Assembly: GCF_030272615.1 (NCBI RefSeq)
Contig: NC_081413.1
Span: forward strand, 98,543,239 to 98,607,238
From: Cryptomeria japonica
Lineage: Eukaryota > Streptophyta > Pinopsida > Cupressales > Cupressaceae
Length of the DNA stretch: 64,000 bases
Direction: 5' to 3'
In this document: piece by piece, positions 60,213 through 64,000 of the stretch
How the letters are laid out: each line of letters starts with the position of its first letter
Position numbering within the stretch: position 1 is the stretch's first letter
Notes under the pieces: model-generated
Seen by the model: the letters and a program-made list of their open reading frames with translations, nothing else
Database searches by the model: none
Told to the model about the DNA's origin: nothing
Translations under genes and position numbers: made by a program

Positions 60213-62345
60213 GTCATGTTATCACTGCCTACAAAATCCTATCTCGGGTTTGGGCAACTCGATTCAGTTTTCTTGTGGTGAGATTTTTTCTGTCGCATCA
60301 AAAACCGTCAGTGAGAGGTGGCAAAATAGTGCATCTTTTGTTCTGCTTGTTGTGGGAATGAACCATCAGTGCGAGTGCATCCGGGTAGCCACATTTATGC
60401 TAGGTGTTCCCTCGTCTCACTCCCCAAGGTGTTCGATTATTATGAGCTACCTCGTAGTGACGTTTTCCCTCGAGCGCTCAAAGTGGAAAAAATGGTCAAA
60501 CTTTGATGTAGTGTAACTCGGAGACTGTGGCACTTATGGATGATCCATTTGAACCCATGGGGTCATGTTATTGCTGCCTAAAAATTCCTATCTCAGTTTT
60601 GGGCTACTCAATTCCGTTTTCTTGTGGTAAATTTTTTTCTGTCGCATCAAAAACCGTCAAAAACTGTCAGTGAGAGGTGGCAAAATAGTGCATCTTTCAT
60701 TCTGCTTGTTGTGGGAACGAATCGTCAGTGTGAGCACATTCAGGTGGCCATGTTTATGCTAGGTGTTCCCTTGTCTCGCTCCCCAAGACGTCCGATTGTT
60801 ATGAGCCACCTCATAGCGACGTTTTCCCTTGAGCTCTCAAAGCGGAAAAAATGGTCAAACTTTGAGGTAGTGTAACTCGGAGACCATGGCACTTATGGAT
60901 GATTCATTTGAACCTATGGGGTTGTGTTATTTTTGCCTAAAAAATCCTATCTTAGTTTTGGGAAACTCGATTTTGTTTTCTTGTGGTGAGATTTTTTTTG
61001 TCGCATCAAAAACCATCAGTGAGAGGTGGCAAAATAGTGCATCTTTCGTTATGCTTGTCATGGGAACAAACTGTCATTGCGAGCATGTCTGGGTGGTTGG
61101 GTTTACACTAGGTGTGCCCTTGTCTCACTCCCCAAGGCATATGATCGTTATGAGCCACCTCATAGCGGCATTTTCCCTTGAGCGCTCAAAGCGAAAAAAT
61201 GGTCAAACTTTGACATAGCGTAACTCAGAGACCGTGGCACTTATGGATGATCTGTTTGAATCTATGGGGTCAAGTTATTTCTGCCTATAAAATCCTATCT
61301 CATTTTTGGGCAACTTGATTCCATTTTCTTGTGGTGAGATTTTTTGTGTCGCATCAAAAACTGTCAATGAGAGGTGGCAAAATAGTGCATCTTTCGTTCT
61401 TCTTGTCATGGGAACGAACCGTCATCGTGAGCGCATCTGAGTGGACGGGTTTATGCTAGGTATGCCCTTATCTCACTCTCCAAGGTGTCTGATCATTATG
61501 AGCCACCTCGTAGCGATGTTTTCCCTTGAGCACTCAAAGCAGAAAAAATGGTCAAACTTTGACGTAGCGTAACTTGGAGATCGTGGCACTTATGGACGAT
61601 CTGTTTGAACCTATGGGTTGTTTTATTGCTTCCTACAAAATCCTATCTTGGTTTTGGGCAACTTGATTCCATTTTCTTGTGGTGATATTTTTTCTGTCAC
61701 ATCAAAAACCGTCAGTGAGAGGTGGCAAAATAGTGCATCTTTTGTTCTTCTTGTCGTGGGAATGAACCGTCAATGTGAGTGCATCTGGGTGGCCGGGTTT
61801 ATGCTAGGTGTTCCCTTGTCTCACTCCCTAAGGCGTCTGATCATTATGAGCCACCTCGTAGTGACGTTTTCCCTTGAGTGCTCAAAGCCAAAAAAATGGT
61901 CAAACTTTGACGTAGCGTAACTCAGAGACCGTGGTACTTATGGATGATTCGTTTGAACCTATGGGGTTGTGTTATCACTGCCTACAAAATCCTATCTCGG
62001 TTTTGGGCAACTCAATTCCATTTTCCTGTGGTGAGATGTTTTCTATCACATCAAAAACTGTCAGTGAGAGGTGGCAAAATAGTGCATCTTTCATTCTACT
62101 TATCGTGGGAATGAACCGTCAGTGCGAGCACATTCGGGTTCCTGGGTTTACGCTAGGTGTGCCCTTGTCTCACTCCCCAGGGCGTCCGATCATTATGAGC
62201 CACCTCATAGCGACGTTTTCCCTTGAGTGCTCAAAGCGGAAAGAATAGTCAAACTTTGGCATAGCATAACTCAAAGACCATGGCACTTATGGATGATCCA
62301 TTTGAACCTATGGAGTTGTGTTGTTGCTGCCTACCAAAATCCTAT
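60213..62345 (+). repeat. Satellite array, right part (348- to 359-bp monomers)
   Basis: The cacttatgga landmark (cacttatgga, or tacttatgga at 61935) recurs at 60531, 60890, 61238, 61587, 61935 and 62284: one interval of 359 bp, then 348-349 bp. The longer form carries an extra ccgtcaaaaa-type unit before tgtcagtgagagg. The array fades at about 62,345. Joining left and right parts over Copia-4 gives about nine full monomers plus partial ends. Confidence 0.94.
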
Positions 62346-62626
62346 CTCAAATTTGGACTATTCCTACTATCCCTTCAAATCGGGTAATTCAATAATAACT
62401 CAAACCTTTCCCAAAACACTTGGAAAAAAAATTGCATATTTAGATACCCATTTGCAAGTTATTTAACATATGTCAAAACCAGACTCAGTTATTTATAATC
62501 AAATCATACAAGTTTATTGCAAATGTATTTATAATCCAATGGTACAAATTTGGGCTCTCAAAATTTGTAAATCAGTCCCATGGACACTTTCATATATAAA
62601 ATTTGGCATCTTTTATAAATGATCAA
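62346..62626. other. AT-rich stretch, no gene
   Basis: Only weak similarity to the adjacent short tandem units (aaatttggcatc). Confidence 0.5.
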
Positions 62627-62831
62627 GCTCATTATTGTTTATATTTACAAAATTTTATATCTAAATATGCAAATTACAACTCGTTGTTTTTTTATACAAA
62701 ACTTAGTATCTAGATATGCACATTACAGCTCATTGTTGTTTTTTCATAAAAAATTTAGCATCTAGATATGCACATTACAACTCATTGATATTTTTATATA
62801 CAAAATTTGGCATCTACATATGCACAATATA
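62627..62831. repeat. About four tandem 49-52-bp AT-rich units
   Basis: Units begin (g/a)ctc(a/g)tt near 62627, 62679, 62728 and 62780 and share tatctagatatgcacattaca. They lie downstream of gene B. Confidence 0.8.
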
Positions 62832-62970
62832 GCTCATATGCATATTATAACTCATATACATGTAGAGCACATCCAAAAAAGTGAAGTTACAATGTTTCGC
62901 AAAAGATATATACAAAATTGTCAAAATTATTCTACCATATTGTAGAATTATTCTTCTAGATGGTCCAAAA

Positions 62971-64000
62971 TCAATCAAGTGAACCTTCAGGATCAGCTCT
63001 AACCCTTAGTGTCTCATGTATTTCCTCGTGGTCTAATTCATGAACTTTCCACAAATCCTTGTTAAGACTTGATCTACCACGATATTTAATCAAATGAATA
63101 TTTGTTGCAACAAGAAGGTTTGAGTAATGAAGAATATGTCTATGTCTCTCAAAGTCCTCAAACAACCAAGAATTAGAATTTTCAATAGGGTACCTACATT
63201 TTATAGAAGGATAATGCCAAAATCAATACAATGCCTGCTAAATAAATGAGTTTAAGAGGTCTTAATACAACTCAACACAACAACGGTACCTTCTAAGCCA
63301 TGTCCCTGTCACAACAACAGATCCTATTGGGTAATCAATACCCTCTCCATCAACCACTGTAGAAGTCAATTTCTTTTTGGCCTCAATACAATGACACAAA
63401 AAGTAATATGTTCCTTCTTCGTTGTTCTCATCCGCAATAACTGCATATACATGACCCGTATTTAATAGAAGGATATAAGTTAATACCAAAATCAGCATAA
63501 GTTAATACTAATAAATTAAGCTTAAAATTGTAGCAAATTGCAACCCTTTACCTGGTTCAACTATGTCTGATACATGGTCAAAATCCACTGATGCTTCAAT
63601 CTGGTTCATTTGTAGTGCTCTAGGAAGTTGATATGTATCTAGGGTTTGCAAAGGTCTACAAGACCATTGGTCAACCCACTCTTTTGATTCACATTCATCC
63701 CACAAAAAATGCATACACGAAGAGCAAAAGAATGCAATATGTCTAGTATAAATAACTAGTGATGTTGCATTTGAACTTCTAAATGAATGCATGTCACTTG
63801 ATCCAGCAAGTGTACAACAATCTAGATAGTTTTCAATGTTAGATTCACTTATTAAACAAAAATATCTAGAAACCATAGACTTATCTGCATTACTTGGTCC
63901 CATCGTAGAGCTACACCATTGCACAATTATTTTTGCATCTATTAACATTGCACCACCTTCGTACTTCAATTCCTCTCTGGTAAGAGCTCTTTTCACACAT
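62971..64000 (-). CDS. Gene B: three exons of an unknown gene, 5' end outside window
   Basis: Minus-strand exons 63552-64000 (continuing beyond the window), 63291-63440 and 62971-63193. Introns are GT-AG (donors GTAAAG and GTACCG, acceptors tatgcag and aatgtag), and joining the exons keeps one open frame with no stop until 62971. Visible protein is about 270 residues. Exon 1 includes a CX2C motif in FFCSSCMHFLWDECE and later ASVDFDHVSDIVEP. Exon 2 includes YYFLCHCIEAKKKL and YPIGSVVVTGTW, exon 3 FEDFERHRHILHYSNLLVATNIHL and ends ADPEGSLD. I do not recognise the family. The CX2C motif may bind zinc. It is the only non-retrotransposon frame in the window without lesions, so it could be a working gene or a DNA-transposon gene. 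Confidence 0.6.

Noticed and set aside
60160-62248. Repeated 80-118-codon frames in the satellite
   Set aside because: Each monomer carries the same frame because monomers are copies. Stops, frameshifts and shifting phases between monomers argue against a protein.

Overview
This window is a repeat-dominated stretch of a large plant nuclear genome. The evidence is the density of LTR retrotransposons primed by initiator Met-tRNA, a plant mobile domain (PMD) reading frame, a plant-type LINE, GT-AG introns and an AT-rich background. The style suggests a big-genome seed plant, perhaps a gymnosperm, but no single-copy marker gene fixes the species. Nearly all coding sequence belongs to mobile elements, and nearly all of it is broken.

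Layout, left to right. 1-6927: a gag-only (TR-GAG-like) LTR retrotransposon of Ty3/gypsy character, plus strand, cut by the window's left edge and inserted into Copia-1. 6928-10259: 5' part of Copia-1, minus strand. 10260-11735: nothing recognised. 11736-19483: complete Copia-2, minus strand, target duplication tatcg. 20577-21965: 5'-truncated LINE with a 13-bp target duplication. 22165-35290: a Tat-lineage Ty3/gypsy element, minus strand, 5'-truncated, carrying between pol and its 3' LTR an antisense (plus-strand) PMD gene with its own TATA box and one intron. 35290-35560: cluster of palindromes. 35705-45013: intron-rich, stop-riddled gene A of unknown function, split by Copia-3 (38036-44693, minus, duplication cggta) exactly at a splice donor. 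45636-62345: satellite of about 349- and 359-bp monomers, split by Copia-4 (46744-60207, plus, duplication atggg), which is itself split in its gag by Copia-5 (48869-55620, minus, duplication gatct/gatcc). 62971-64000: three exons of gene B, minus strand, the only non-element gene whose frame is intact; function unknown.

Copia-1 and -2 are two related copies with LTRs of about 1.5 kb (family A). Copia-3, -4 and -5 are one family with LTRs of about 1.05 kb (family B). The layout gives relative ages: satellite before Copia-4 before Copia-5; gene A before Copia-3; Copia-1 before the gag-only element.

The most interesting items are: the antisense PMD gene; its decay, and that of gene A, almost entirely through TAG and TGA codons in preserved frames, which fits loss of methylated CG and CHG cytosines; the frame-symmetric exons of gene A; the palindrome cluster beside it; and the open gene B. 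I found no credible evidence for a wholly new system. Genes A and B and the palindrome block are what I could not explain.
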